A DNA stretch of 38,204 nucleotides from an uncultured Rubrobacteraceae bacterium (GTDB lineage Bacteria; Actinomycetota; Rubrobacteria; Rubrobacterales; Rubrobacteraceae), in the NCBI GenBank assembly GCA_902806075.1, contig CADCVG010000044.1, forward strand, positions 1 through 38,204, in the 5' to 3' direction. The notes below the pieces were generated by a model, which had not been told where the DNA came from, did not search any database, and was given only the letters and a program-made list of their open reading frames with translations. Shown here piece by piece: positions 7,732 through 16,001 of the stretch. The first letter of the stretch is position 1; each line of letters starts with the position of its first letter. Position numbers and translations under genes: made by a program.

Positions 7732-8994
7732 TTACGCGCGGACGTAGCGGTGGAAGGTCTCGACCGCTTGCTTTACGCCGTCCTCCGCGCGGATCTTCTC
7801 GCCCAACAGCTGCGCCCGCTTCCTCATCCCGGCGTCGGTAGTGGCCTTCGAGATCTCCGCGGCGAGACGCTCCGCAGAGAGTTTGGCACGCGGGACAGGC
7901 TCAGGGCCTGCACCCAGGGTCGCTACGCGCCAGCCCCAGAATGCCTGATCCGGAAAGAACGGAACTACGATGGTAGGAACGCCAGCCCGCAGCGACGCCG
8001 CCGTCGTGCCGGCCCCGCCGTGGTGTATCGCTGCCCGCACCCGACCGAAGAGCCATTCGTGGGGGACCTCTTCCGTCTTGAAGACCTCGTCCGGCAGGTC
8101 AGCGTTGCCGATGCCGCTCCACCCGGTGAGCAGGACACCCCTCTGCCCGGTCCGCCGAAGCGCCTCCAGCACCAGCGCCGTAACCTCCTCCGGGTCCACG
8201 TCGTTCATGCTGCCGAAGCCCACGCTCACCGGCGGCGGACCGGACTCCAGGAAATCGACCAGTTCGCCCGGGGGACGGCAGTCGGGTTGGTCCAGGAACC
8301 AGTAGCCGGTCGTGCTCGACCGGTCTCTCCACTCAGGCGGTTGGGGTAATACGCTCGGGCTCCAGCCGCAGAGTATAGGACGGTTACGGTTCACCGTCGT
8401 AAAGGGACCGAAGAAGGGCAGGGGGACCAGGCCCAACTTCCCGCGGACCTCGCTGACTATCGGCCGCATCGTCTGCCAGAAGACCTGTTCGGCGGCGAGG
8501 TAGGTCAGGTGGTTGTAGAAGCCCTCTAGCGGGCCTCCGACGGGGAGTTTGCCGGGCGGCCGGCCCAGGAGCGAGCTCGGGAAGCGGCGGGTACGGTCGA
8601 AGAGGGGTTGAACCGCGCCCCCTACCGCCGGGATGCCCATCTCCTCGGCTATATAGTTCCCGTGGAACCCGACCGGGGAGTAGATGACCGCCTCGGCACC
8701 CCGACAGGCCTCCTGATACTCGGCCAGGTTGCGCTCCAGAATAGGTCCGAAGAACCGGCGGAAGGCTCGGGCGAACCTCACGGGGTTGAGGCCGGCCTTT
8801 AGCAGATCCGAGACAACAACGTCAGGGTTGCCAGTAACCCGACGGTAGTCCAGACCGCACCCGCGAACGAAGCCCTCGAAAGGGGCGTAGGTCGCCACAC
8901 GGACCTCGTGGCCCGCGTCCTTCAAGCCCAGCCCCAACGCGATGTAAGGTTGCACGTCGCCGCGAGAACCGGCCGTCGTAATCGTTATTCGCAC
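7732..8994 (-). CDS. GT1 (MGT/YjiC-like) glycosyltransferase
   Basis: About 420 residues, GT-B fold, family 1, of the kind that moves a sugar from a nucleotide donor to sterols, lipids or small aglycones. The N-terminus (RITITTAGSRGDVQPYIALG) is the glycosyltransferase family 28-type motif of sterol glucosyltransferases. The C-terminal donor-binding signature is HHGGAGTTAASLRAGVPTIV followed by PFFPDQAFWG. No membrane helix. A longer form begins at ATG 9000, but AAGG sits only 1 nt from that ATG and 7 nt from the GTG at 8994, so I prefer GTG. The substrate cannot be told from sequence. Confidence 0.92.
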   Translation of the reverse strand: MRITITTAGSRGDVQPYIALGLGLKDAGHEVRVATYAPFEGFVRGCGLDYRRVTGNPDVVVSDLLKAGLNPVRFARAFRRFFGPILERNLAEYQEACRGAEAVIYSPVGFHGNYIAEEMGIPAVGGAVQPLFDRTRRFPSSLLGRPPGKLPVGGPLEGFYNHLTYLAAEQVFWQTMRPIVSEVRGKLGLVPLPFFGPFTTVNRNRPILCGWSPSVLPQPPEWRDRSSTTGYWFLDQPDCRPPGELVDFLESGPPPVSVGFGSMNDVDPEEVTALVLEALRRTGQRGVLLTGWSGIGNADLPDEVFKTEEVPHEWLFGRVRAAIHHGGAGTTAASLRAGVPTIVVPFFPDQAFWGWRVATLGAGPEPVPRAKLSAERLAAEISKATTDAGMRKRAQLLGEKIRAEDGVKQAVETFHRYVRA

Positions 8995-9118
8995 CCCCAT
9001 ACCTTACTACCGCACCGGGGCGCCCGACCACGTCAGCCGTCACACAGCGCCCCGGAGAGCTTCACCATGCTAGTTGGGACTAACCAGGCTCCCTCTTCTG
9101 TAGCTCGCTGGTATTTGA

Positions 9119-9124
9119 TACAAT
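9119..9124 (+). promoter_or_regulatory. Possible -10 element of the universal stress protein gene
   Basis: TACAAT (5 of 6 to the TATAAT consensus) lies 35 nt upstream of the usp start codon. The matching -35 (around 9096-9101, TTCTGT) is weak, so the call rests on the -10 and position only. Confidence 0.4.
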
Positions 9125-9159
9125 AGAGGCGTAAAGTCCGGCGAGAATGGAGGTTCGAC

Positions 9160-9621
9160 ATGAGCATCTTTCCGGCGAAGATCCTGTTGGCGACCGACGG
9201 CTCCAGGGACGCGGACCTGGCGCTTTCGACGGCGGTAGACATGGCCGGCTCTACCAATTCGGAGCTACACATCGTCACCGCCGCGCCTACGTCCCCCGAT
9301 CCAGTCTACGCGACACACGAGATGGGCTTCCGCTACGAGACCTACGAAGAGGCGATGACGGCGGTCAGAGAGGATGCCCAGAAGATACTCGACGAGCAGG
9401 TAGCGAAGGTAGAGGAGGCTGGAGGCGAGGTCGCCGGAGCTCACCTCGTGACACAGGAGCGGCGGGACCAGGCAATCGTGCATCTGGCCGACGAGATCGA
9501 GGCCGGCCTGATCGTCATGGGGAGCAGGGGCCTCGGCGGGTTGAGAAGGGCGCTCATGGGTAGCGTATCAGACTCCGTCGTGCGGCATGCCCACTGCCCC
9601 GTCATGATAGTGCGCCACTAG
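9160..9621 (+). CDS. Universal stress protein (UspA family)
   Basis: A 153-residue single-domain universal stress protein. The start KILLATDGSRDADLAL and the end MGSRGLGGLRRALMGSVSDS (the G-2x-G-9x-G-S/T nucleotide loop) show the ATP-binding subtype, followed by the usual HCPVMIVRH end. Such proteins bind ATP in the cytoplasm and accumulate in stress or growth arrest; the exact role is unknown. ATG at 9160 has TGGAGG 6 nt upstream. It is divergent from the glycosyltransferase and apparently monocistronic. Confidence 0.95.
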   Translation: MSIFPAKILLATDGSRDADLALSTAVDMAGSTNSELHIVTAAPTSPDPVYATHEMGFRYETYEEAMTAVREDAQKILDEQVAKVEEAGGEVAGAHLVTQERRDQAIVHLADEIEAGLIVMGSRGLGGLRRALMGSVSDSVVRHAHCPVMIVRH

Positions 9622-9763
9622 GTCTGACGGATCGAGACCCCCTCTGCTAGCCGCTGCTCAAAGGCAGAGAGGAGGGGACGATGGTCGGATGAGGCGAGGA
9701 AGCGCGTCGTTGTTGCCGTGGAAGCCAAGCACCGCTACACCCTATGGTGCGGCCGGCGGGTGT

Positions 9764-10696
9764 CTAGCCCTCCAGGGATCGGACGAATTCGCGAGGCCTT
9801 AGCTCGCTAAACGCGCCGCCGGGGATGTCCGCGCTCCACACGTGCATCATCTCCGGGGTCTCCCACCCCCGCAACGAGTGGGCGTGCCATTGGGTGAGGC
9901 AGCCACCGATCTGGGGACCCGGATCTCCGGGCTCGGGCATGACGTACATGGCGCCCAGCAGGACGGGGCCCTCCGAAGTGTTGGCGTAGACCAGCGCCTC
10001 CGGCCTGGCGGGATCGAGGATCTCGCCATCTCGCTGGTAGGCGGGATTGAGATAGTGCGTGATCGGCCTCCAAGAGGGCGAGCTAGGCCGGTAGCCTGCG
10101 GTTTTGGCCGCCGAGAGATTCACGTACTCCCCGACGCCCGCTTTGGTCTCCGTCGCGAGTTCGTCGGCCGCTTCCTGCTGCTCTAGCGTCGGCGACTCAT
10201 CGCAGTGGGCGTGCTCTTCTTTCTCGCCCGCCGAACTTGCCGCAGGACCACCGGGGTCCGCAGAGAGGCTGTCCTCATAGGAAACGGCGCTGGTCGCCCA
10301 AGCGGTGCCGCCGACCGCGAGCAACACGAGGGCACCGGCCCCGACCACAAAGGCTCGGTGGAAGCCGGGAGCCCTCCACTCGGGGCTCTCCATTGACCTC
10401 GAGAGGAGGAAGTAGGCGGCCCCGATCAGGCCGACGAGCGCGGCGGCGACGCCGAAAACGAGGAGGAAATGGCCGAAGCCGACGATCCCGGCGACGACGA
10501 CGTGAGTAAGGGAGACGAGGTAAGGGTTGATGAGGTTGAAGAAGTTCTCGGTCCGGGCCAGATCGGTGGCAAATGTGCGAAGGACCGCGTCCCACATCAG
10601 ACCAATGAGGAGAGACGTGAATCCCCCTAGCCCGAGGATGAGCAACGCGACCGTCCTCTTCCTCGTCGTTTGCTCATGGGTTCGTACGCGCCCCAC
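9764..10696 (-). CDS. Membrane protein with His-containing extracytoplasmic domain
   Basis: A 310-residue protein without a name I can give. Four hydrophobic helices lie at about residues 15-38, 59-78, 79-99 and 114-138. After them comes a His/Glu-rich linker (GEKEEHAHCDES) and a soluble domain of about 150 residues with conserved-looking His motifs: ITHYLNPAYQRDGEILDP, GGCLTQWHAHSL and EMMHVWSAD. The spacing of these His residues, with a Cys in the same loop, suggests a metal site, perhaps copper, but this is inference. The GTG start at 10696 has GGGAGG a few nt upstream. It is convergent with usp. Confidence 0.8.
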   Translation of the reverse strand: MGRVRTHEQTTRKRTVALLILGLGGFTSLLIGLMWDAVLRTFATDLARTENFFNLINPYLVSLTHVVVAGIVGFGHFLLVFGVAAALVGLIGAAYFLLSRSMESPEWRAPGFHRAFVVGAGALVLLAVGGTAWATSAVSYEDSLSADPGGPAASSAGEKEEHAHCDESPTLEQQEAADELATETKAGVGEYVNLSAAKTAGYRPSSPSWRPITHYLNPAYQRDGEILDPARPEALVYANTSEGPVLLGAMYVMPEPGDPGPQIGGCLTQWHAHSLRGWETPEMMHVWSADIPGGAFSELRPREFVRSLEG

Positions 10697-10907
10697 AGTC
10701 CTCCCACTTCTTACGCCTCTGCCGGCCAGTATACTCTGTAAGAAACGCCGATACCCCTCCGGTCAGCCCGAGATGCGTGACATTGGCTCGGCCAACCGCG
10801 CGATCTGCCAGACAGGACCCAGGTTAGAAGCGCGGCATCCGGGGCGAAGCGGTCTTCCACAGTTTTAACCTATGTATGGGACAAAGTTCCCCATTGACAC
10901 TGAGTGT

Positions 10908-12719
10908 TTAGTGCCGGTCGAGCTTGCGGGCGACCTCGTTCGTGCCGATGCGGTAGCAGATGGAGCGGCCGTGCGGGCAGGTGGCGGGGAGACGGCTTGT
11001 GAGCCAGCTCTCTATGAGCGCCTCCATCTCGGGGTGGGAGAGCCTGTCGCCGAGCTTTACGGACGAGTGGCAGGCGATGGTGGCGAGAATGTGGTCCTCA
11101 CGGCGGCGGCCCGGACCGGTCCCCCTCGCGGCGGCCAGAGCCTCTTTGAAGGCGCCGGCGACGTCACGACCGGCGAGGGTGGAGATGACGCCGGTGATCC
11201 TCACGGAGTTCGGTCCGAAGGGTTCGACCTCGAAGCCGTAGACGGCGAGCTCCTCCAGGTACTCTGTCGCGCCGGCTGCCTCGCCGGGTGGGAGCTCCAC
11301 GACCTCCGGGACGAGGAGTGCCTGCGTAGTCGGCAGGGCGGACCCGTCCTCGGCGTCGGTTAGCCTGTCGAGGATGGCCCGCTCGTGAGCGACGTGCTGG
11401 TCTACGATCCACAACGACTCCGGCTCCTCGACGAGGATGTACCCCGCCGCGAGCTGCCCGATGACCCGCAGATGCTCCAAAGACGGCAACGCCCCACGCT
11501 CTGGCAACTCCGACACACTGGGCTGCTCTGGCTTCTCTTTGGAGATCATCTCAGAGAGCGGTTTGGACGCCTCGGCGAGACGCTCGCGTACCTCGTCCAG
11601 GGGACGAGCCGGAGGGGAGTATTCGGGCCTGCGCTCGGCGACGCGGGCGTAGTCAAAGGTTGGTGCTCTGGGAGCAGGGAAGCGCTCTTGCTCGTAGGCA
11701 CTCTCTGTTGAGCGCGGGGCGGTGGAGGGCGGGGTCGGACGCCACTCTATAGCCTCGCGGATCGCGGCGGCGACGGTGGCCCGGGCGGTTCGTTCCTCGG
11801 AGAAGCGTACGATCTGCTTTGTCGGGTGTACGTTCACGTCCACCCGGCGCGGGTCTACCTCGACGCGCAGCGCCACCGGAGGGTAACGTCCCGAAGGGAG
11901 CGTCGCCCGATAGGCATCGTCTATGCCGCGAGCCAGGTTCTCGGCCCGCACCCAGCGTCCGTTCACGGAGATCGTCTGGCTCGCCCGGCTGCTCTCGGTC
12001 ACGCTCGGGAGCGCTGCGTACCCGGAGATCCGGAAGGCCCCGGACTCATGCTCCACTCGCCGCATCGCCCGGGCTTTGGCGACGCCGTGTACCTGGGCGA
12101 GGCGTTCGAGGAGGTCGCCGGCGTGGGGCAGAGAGAGGTAATCGCGGCCCTTCTCGGTCAGACGGAAGGCGACCGCCGGGTGAGCCACCCCCAGATGCGT
12201 GAGGGCCTCGACTATCGCCGCTCTCTCGGCCCGCGCGCCCTTTAAGAACGCCCGGCGTGCCGGGACGTTGTAGAAGAGCCTATCGACGAGAATGGTCGTG
12301 CCCTTCGGGTGCGAGGCGGGAGAGACCTCGGCCGGCGCGCCGCCGTCCACGACGACCTTCGTTCCGGTGCCTTCACCGGTCGAGGTGGTCAGGCAGAAGG
12401 CCGAGACGCTCGCCACGGAGGGCAGAGCCTCGCCCCGGAAGCCCAGAGTAGCCACGGACTCGAGGTCTTTGACGGCCCGGATCTTACTGGTCGCGTGTCT
12501 CAAGACCGAGAGGGATGCGTCCTCTGGAGACATACCCGAGCCGTCGTCCCGGACGAGGATGTGCGATGCTCCGCCGTCGCCGAGCTCTACCTCAATTCTC
12601 GTGGCCCCCGCGTCCAGCGAGTTCTCGACCAGCTCCTTGACCACGGAGGCCGGCCGGTCTACAACCTCGCCCGCCGCCACCTGCTGGGCGACCCTGGGGT
12701 CAAGGACGCGAATGCTCAT
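10908..12719 (-). CDS. mutL: DNA mismatch repair protein MutL
   Basis: A 603-residue MutL. The N-terminal GHKL ATPase has all motifs: ELVENSLDAGA, DDGSGM and GFRGEALPS, then the transducer domain (SVNGRWVRAENL). The C-terminal domain resembles the endonuclease type: DQHVAHERAILD (canonical DQHAxxExxxxE, here ending in Asp), ACHSSVKLGDRLS and CPHGRS. MutL links MutS mismatch recognition to strand cutting. Start: the ORF could extend to 12785, but only the ATG at 12719 gives the normal N-terminus SIRVLDPRVAQQVAAGEVV, and TAGAAT lies in the extra stretch. No good ribosome site is visible. MutL is missing in most Actinobacteria; mutS is not in the window. Confidence 0.95.
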   Translation of the reverse strand: MSIRVLDPRVAQQVAAGEVVDRPASVVKELVENSLDAGATRIEVELGDGGASHILVRDDGSGMSPEDASLSVLRHATSKIRAVKDLESVATLGFRGEALPSVASVSAFCLTTSTGEGTGTKVVVDGGAPAEVSPASHPKGTTILVDRLFYNVPARRAFLKGARAERAAIVEALTHLGVAHPAVAFRLTEKGRDYLSLPHAGDLLERLAQVHGVAKARAMRRVEHESGAFRISGYAALPSVTESSRASQTISVNGRWVRAENLARGIDDAYRATLPSGRYPPVALRVEVDPRRVDVNVHPTKQIVRFSEERTARATVAAAIREAIEWRPTPPSTAPRSTESAYEQERFPAPRAPTFDYARVAERRPEYSPPARPLDEVRERLAEASKPLSEMISKEKPEQPSVSELPERGALPSLEHLRVIGQLAAGYILVEEPESLWIVDQHVAHERAILDRLTDAEDGSALPTTQALLVPEVVELPPGEAAGATEYLEELAVYGFEVEPFGPNSVRITGVISTLAGRDVAGAFKEALAAARGTGPGRRREDHILATIACHSSVKLGDRLSHPEMEALIESWLTSRLPATCPHGRSICYRIGTNEVARKLDRH

Positions 12720-12824
12720 GCAGTAAGTAGGATCTCGACAACCATAACTCACTACGGATTCTACACGGCGGAGCGGCTTTTCCAACGGTCCCCGAACGGC
12801 TTCCCGGACGGCCTACGGTACGTG

Positions 12825-12830
12825 TACAAT
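12825..12830 (+). promoter_or_regulatory. Possible -10 element of accBC
   Basis: TGTACAAT (extended -10-like) ends 28 nt before the accB start codon, in the 139-bp divergent gap between mutL and accB. No good -35 is visible, so confidence is low. Confidence 0.4.
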
Positions 12831-12858
12831 CCGAACCTATGTCGAAGGAGAGTTTACG

Positions 12859-13353
12859 ATGAGCGACAGCGGGTCTACCCGGGAACACTCGAAGGCCGGT
12901 CTGCCCCTCGACGACGTCGGCAGGCTCGTCGAGTTGCTGGCCGAGAGCGGGGTTGGGGAGATAAGGGTCCGTCAGGGGGAGCTGGAGATCACCGTGAAGG
13001 CCAAAGCCGAGGCCCCCGCCGAGCAGCCCGCGCCGCAGGCCGCCGCCCGTGTCGAGGCCGTCCCGGAAGTGGGCGCTCCGGCCGAGCTACCGGCGGAGCG
13101 CAATGGGGATCTGCACATGGTGCGCTCGCCGGTGGTGGGGACGTTCTACAGGGCCCCGGCTCCGGGCGAGGGGCCCTACGTCGAGGTCGGGGACCGCGTC
13201 AAGGTGGGTCAGACACTGTGCATCGTCGAGGCCATGAAACTGATGAACGAGATCCCCGCCGACTCCTCCGGCGAGATCGTCGAGATCCTGGCCGAGAATG
13301 CCAAAGGCGTCGAGTACGATCAGCCGCTCTTCAATATCCGGCCCGAGGTTTAG
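12859..13353 (+). CDS. accB: Biotin carboxyl carrier protein of acetyl-CoA carboxylase
   Basis: A 164-residue BCCP. The N-terminal ~45 residues form a helical part (DDVGRLVELLAESGVGEIRV), followed by an Ala/Pro/Glu linker and the biotinyl domain at about 88-162. The biotin attachment site is EAMKLMNE, with Lys127 as the modified residue. It carries carboxybiotin between biotin carboxylase and the carboxyltransferase in fatty-acid synthesis. ATG at 12859 has AAGGAG about 8 nt upstream. accC follows after 9 bp. Separate accB and accC as here are the bacterial four-subunit arrangement, unlike the fused AccA subunits common in higher Actinobacteria. Confidence 0.97.
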   Translation: MSDSGSTREHSKAGLPLDDVGRLVELLAESGVGEIRVRQGELEITVKAKAEAPAEQPAPQAAARVEAVPEVGAPAELPAERNGDLHMVRSPVVGTFYRAPAPGEGPYVEVGDRVKVGQTLCIVEAMKLMNEIPADSSGEIVEILAENAKGVEYDQPLFNIRPEV

Positions 13354-13362
13354 GGTTGAACC

Positions 13363-14751
13363 ATGATCGGTAAGGTTCTCGTCGCTAACAGGGGCGAGGT
13401 TGCGCTGCGTGTGATCCGAGCGTGCCGCGAGCTTGGTATCCGGAGCGTTGCGGTCTACTCGACGGCCGACACCGATTCTCTGCACCGGCTGTTGGCGGAC
13501 GAGGCGGTCTGCATCGGGCCGCCGTCACCCGCGAGCAGCTACCTCAACGTACCGGCGATCATCTCCGCCGCGGAGCTTACTGGCGCGGATGCGATCCACC
13601 CCGGCTACGGCTTCCTTGCCGAGAACGCGCGCTTCGCGGAGATCTGCGAGGCGTGCAACATAAAGTTCGTCGGTCCCTCCTCCCGGACGATAGCCCTGAT
13701 GGGCGACAAGGCCTCGGCGCGCGAGGTGGCGGTGATGACCGGCGTCCCCATTACCCCCGGCAGTGACGGTCTGTGCCGTAGCGCCAGGGAGGTCGGGCGC
13801 GTGGGGGCGGAGATCGGGTACCCGCTGGTTATAAAGGCGAGCGCCGGGGGCGGGGGTAAGGGAATGCGGGTGGTCCGCTCCGAGGACGAGATCGAGGCCG
13901 CCTACACTTCGGCGAGCCGGGAGGCCGGGGCGGCCTTCGGCGACGGCTCGGTCTACGTCGAGCGCTACCTCCAGGAGCTGCGGCACATAGAGGTGCAGGT
14001 TCTCGCGGACGGGCGCGGGGGCACGGCGACCTTCCCCGAGAGGGACTGCTCGATCCAGCGCCGATACCAGAAGCTCGTCGAGGAGTCCCCGGCGCCGGGG
14101 CTCCCGGAGGACGCCCGCGAGGGCATGAAGGCCGCCGCCGCTACGCTCGTCGAGCACCTCGGCTACGAGGGGGCGGGGACGGTCGAGTTCGTCTACGCGG
14201 GGGGAGAGTTCTACTTCATCGAGATGAACACCCGGTTGCAAGTCGAGCACCCGGTCACGGAGATGGTCACCGGCGTGGACCTCGTCGCCGAGCAGCTAGG
14301 CGTCGCCTCGGGAGAGGGGCTCTCCGTTGCGGGGGACGCGCCGGCGCGGGGGCACGCGATGGAGTTCAGGATCAACGCCGAAGACCCGCGGCGCGGCTTC
14401 CTCCCTCAGACGGGGCCCGTGGAGTTCTACACCCCGCCTGGTGGTCCCGGTGTGCGGGTGGACTCGCACCTCTACGCCGGCTTCAAGGTCGCCCCGTACT
14501 ACGATTCGTTGCTCGCGAAGCTCATAGTCCACGCGAAGACGAGAGAGGCGGCCATGAGACGTGGTGCGCGGGCGCTGGATGAGTTCGCTCTGGTGGGTCT
14601 GGAGACGACGCAGCCGCTACACCTGGCTATCCTGGAGGACGAGGCATTCCGGCGGGGCGGGGTCTCGACAGGGTTCCTCGCCGAGCGCGAGCTCAGGAGC
14701 GACGGGAGAGGGCTTCTGCGACTCGTCGCAGACGGCCGACCTTCTGCTTAG
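13363..14751 (+). CDS. accC: Acetyl-CoA carboxylase, biotin carboxylase subunit
   Basis: A 462-residue biotin carboxylase that uses ATP and bicarbonate to carboxylate biotin on AccB. Visible motifs: N-terminal KVLVANRGEVALRVIRACRE, HPGYGFLAEN, the ATP-grasp glycine loop ASAGGGGKGMRVV, and the catalytic loop EMNTRLQVEHPVTEMV. Length is normal for a free subunit. The ATG at 13363 has AGGGTTG upstream and lies 9 bp after accB, so one operon. No carboxyltransferase gene (accA/accD) is in the window. The last 59 bp overlap, in the opposite strand, the end of the AI-2E-type transporter gene. Confidence 0.97.
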   Translation: MIGKVLVANRGEVALRVIRACRELGIRSVAVYSTADTDSLHRLLADEAVCIGPPSPASSYLNVPAIISAAELTGADAIHPGYGFLAENARFAEICEACNIKFVGPSSRTIALMGDKASAREVAVMTGVPITPGSDGLCRSAREVGRVGAEIGYPLVIKASAGGGGKGMRVVRSEDEIEAAYTSASREAGAAFGDGSVYVERYLQELRHIEVQVLADGRGGTATFPERDCSIQRRYQKLVEESPAPGLPEDAREGMKAAAATLVEHLGYEGAGTVEFVYAGGEFYFIEMNTRLQVEHPVTEMVTGVDLVAEQLGVASGEGLSVAGDAPARGHAMEFRINAEDPRRGFLPQTGPVEFYTPPGGPGVRVDSHLYAGFKVAPYYDSLLAKLIVHAKTREAAMRRGARALDEFALVGLETTQPLHLAILEDEAFRRGGVSTGFLAERELRSDGRGLLRLVADGRPSA

Positions 14752-15847
14752 GCGTCTCCTCCTTCTCCGGCTCCTCCTTCGGCGGGTCCGGGTCGGTGCC
14801 CAGGGAGTTCATCCGTTTGATCCACAGTTCGATCATCAGGACGTGGAGGGCGGCGACCAGTGGGATGGCGAAGAACAGGCCGACGAACCCGAAGAGGGTG
14901 CCCATGATCAGGATCGCGAAGACGATCACCGCCGGGTGAAGTGAGACCGCCCGGCTCATCACCATCGGCTGGACGATGTTCCCCTCGACGAACTGCACCA
15001 CGCCGTACGCGGCGATAACCCACAGCGCCATTATCGGGTCTTCCACCAGGGCCAGGAGGATTGGCGGAATTATGGAGATCAGCGGTCCCACGAACGGTAC
15101 GAAGGCCAGAAGACCGCTCAGAAGTCCCAGAAGGAGCGCGAAGGGTACCCCGATTATGGAGAGACCGATGGTGAAGAGGAGGCCGATGATGAACATGCTG
15201 ACGAGCTGCCCCAGGAACCACCTCTGGACCGACTTGTACATCTCGAACATTATCTCCCGCACCCGCGGCCGGCGACCCGCCGGGAAGAGCGCCACGAACC
15301 CGTTCACCAGCGGCGACGGCCGCGCAACGGAGTAGATCGTCGCGATCAGGATAACCACCCCGAAGGAGAGAACGTTGAAGACACTCGCGCCCACGCTCAC
15401 GAACGTCGAGAAGGTACCGCCGGAGAGGAAGTTCCGCGCGGAGTCCAGTATCTGTTGCGGGTCCGGCTGGAAGAACCCGGTCTCCAACCCTAGAGAGGCC
15501 CGTAGCTGCTCGAGCTGACTCTGCACGTCCGAGAGGAGCGTCGGAGCCTGCTCCACGAGCTCCTGTGCCTGGCTCTCCACGACCGAGCCCATCGAGACGC
15601 CGATCAGCGTGAGCACGGATGCGAGGGCCGCCAGGACTATAACGGTCCCGATACCCCGTCCTACTCCCCTGCGGGCCAGGTAATCCACGGGCCCGCTGAC
15701 CAGGACCGAGAAGAGTAGCGTCAGGAGCAGAACCAGGACTATCGCACGGATCTGGTAGACGAAGTACGTCGCGAGAAAGAGCGCGAAGGCCAGCCCGATC
15801 CCGATGTAGACGTTGCGCCGCTGCGTTGTCCCCGAGCTGGATTCCAA
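14693..15847 (-). CDS. AI-2E family transporter (UPF0118/YdiK-PerM type)
   Basis: About 384 residues with 7-8 transmembrane helices: two at the N-terminus, a long extracytoplasmic segment (about residues 65-150 with VVESQAQELVEQAPTLL), then helices including the family's glycine/proline-rich LLGLLSGLLAFVPFVGPLIS and the end region VVQFVEGNIVQPMVMSRAVS. The family exports or moves various substrates; the AI-2 name is historical. A polar Glu/Lys tail closes the protein. The longest ORF starts at TTG 15880, but a TAATAT -10-like element (15889-15884) would start transcription inside it, and the TTG at 15847 has AGAGAGG about 6 nt upstream, so I take 15847. Confidence 0.9.
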   Translation of the reverse strand: MESSSGTTQRRNVYIGIGLAFALFLATYFVYQIRAIVLVLLLTLLFSVLVSGPVDYLARRGVGRGIGTVIVLAALASVLTLIGVSMGSVVESQAQELVEQAPTLLSDVQSQLEQLRASLGLETGFFQPDPQQILDSARNFLSGGTFSTFVSVGASVFNVLSFGVVILIATIYSVARPSPLVNGFVALFPAGRRPRVREIMFEMYKSVQRWFLGQLVSMFIIGLLFTIGLSIIGVPFALLLGLLSGLLAFVPFVGPLISIIPPILLALVEDPIMALWVIAAYGVVQFVEGNIVQPMVMSRAVSLHPAVIVFAILIMGTLFGFVGLFFAIPLVAALHVLMIELWIKRMNSLGTDPDPPKEEPEKEETPKQKVGRLRRVAEALSRRS

Positions 15848-15883
15848 AGGACACCTCTCTCTCGCCCGGCTCCGTTGCAAGCG

Positions 15884-15889
15884 ATATTA
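15884..15889 (-). promoter_or_regulatory. Possible -10 element of the AI-2E-type transporter gene
   Basis: TAATAT on the minus strand, 36 nt before the TTG at 15847. It excludes the longer TTG 15880 start if used. No clear -35. Confidence 0.4.
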
Positions 15890-16001
15890 CTACAGATCAT
15901 TACCAGGACGCGCCACCCCGACACTCCCAACCCCGCCCTTTGGCGCGCTATCGTTTATTATTCGTTGCGGGTTCAGGTAGCCGTGCGTACTAAGGAGGGA
16001 T

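Noticed and set aside
9636-9678. Hairpin-like CCCCTCTGC ... GCAGAGAGGAGGGG after the universal stress gene
   Set aside because: Stem is interrupted by a bulge and no T-tract follows; too weak for a terminator call.
12719-12785. Extended N-terminus of MutL
   Set aside because: The extra 22 residues do not resemble MutL, and the ATG at 12719 gives the universal start of the family.
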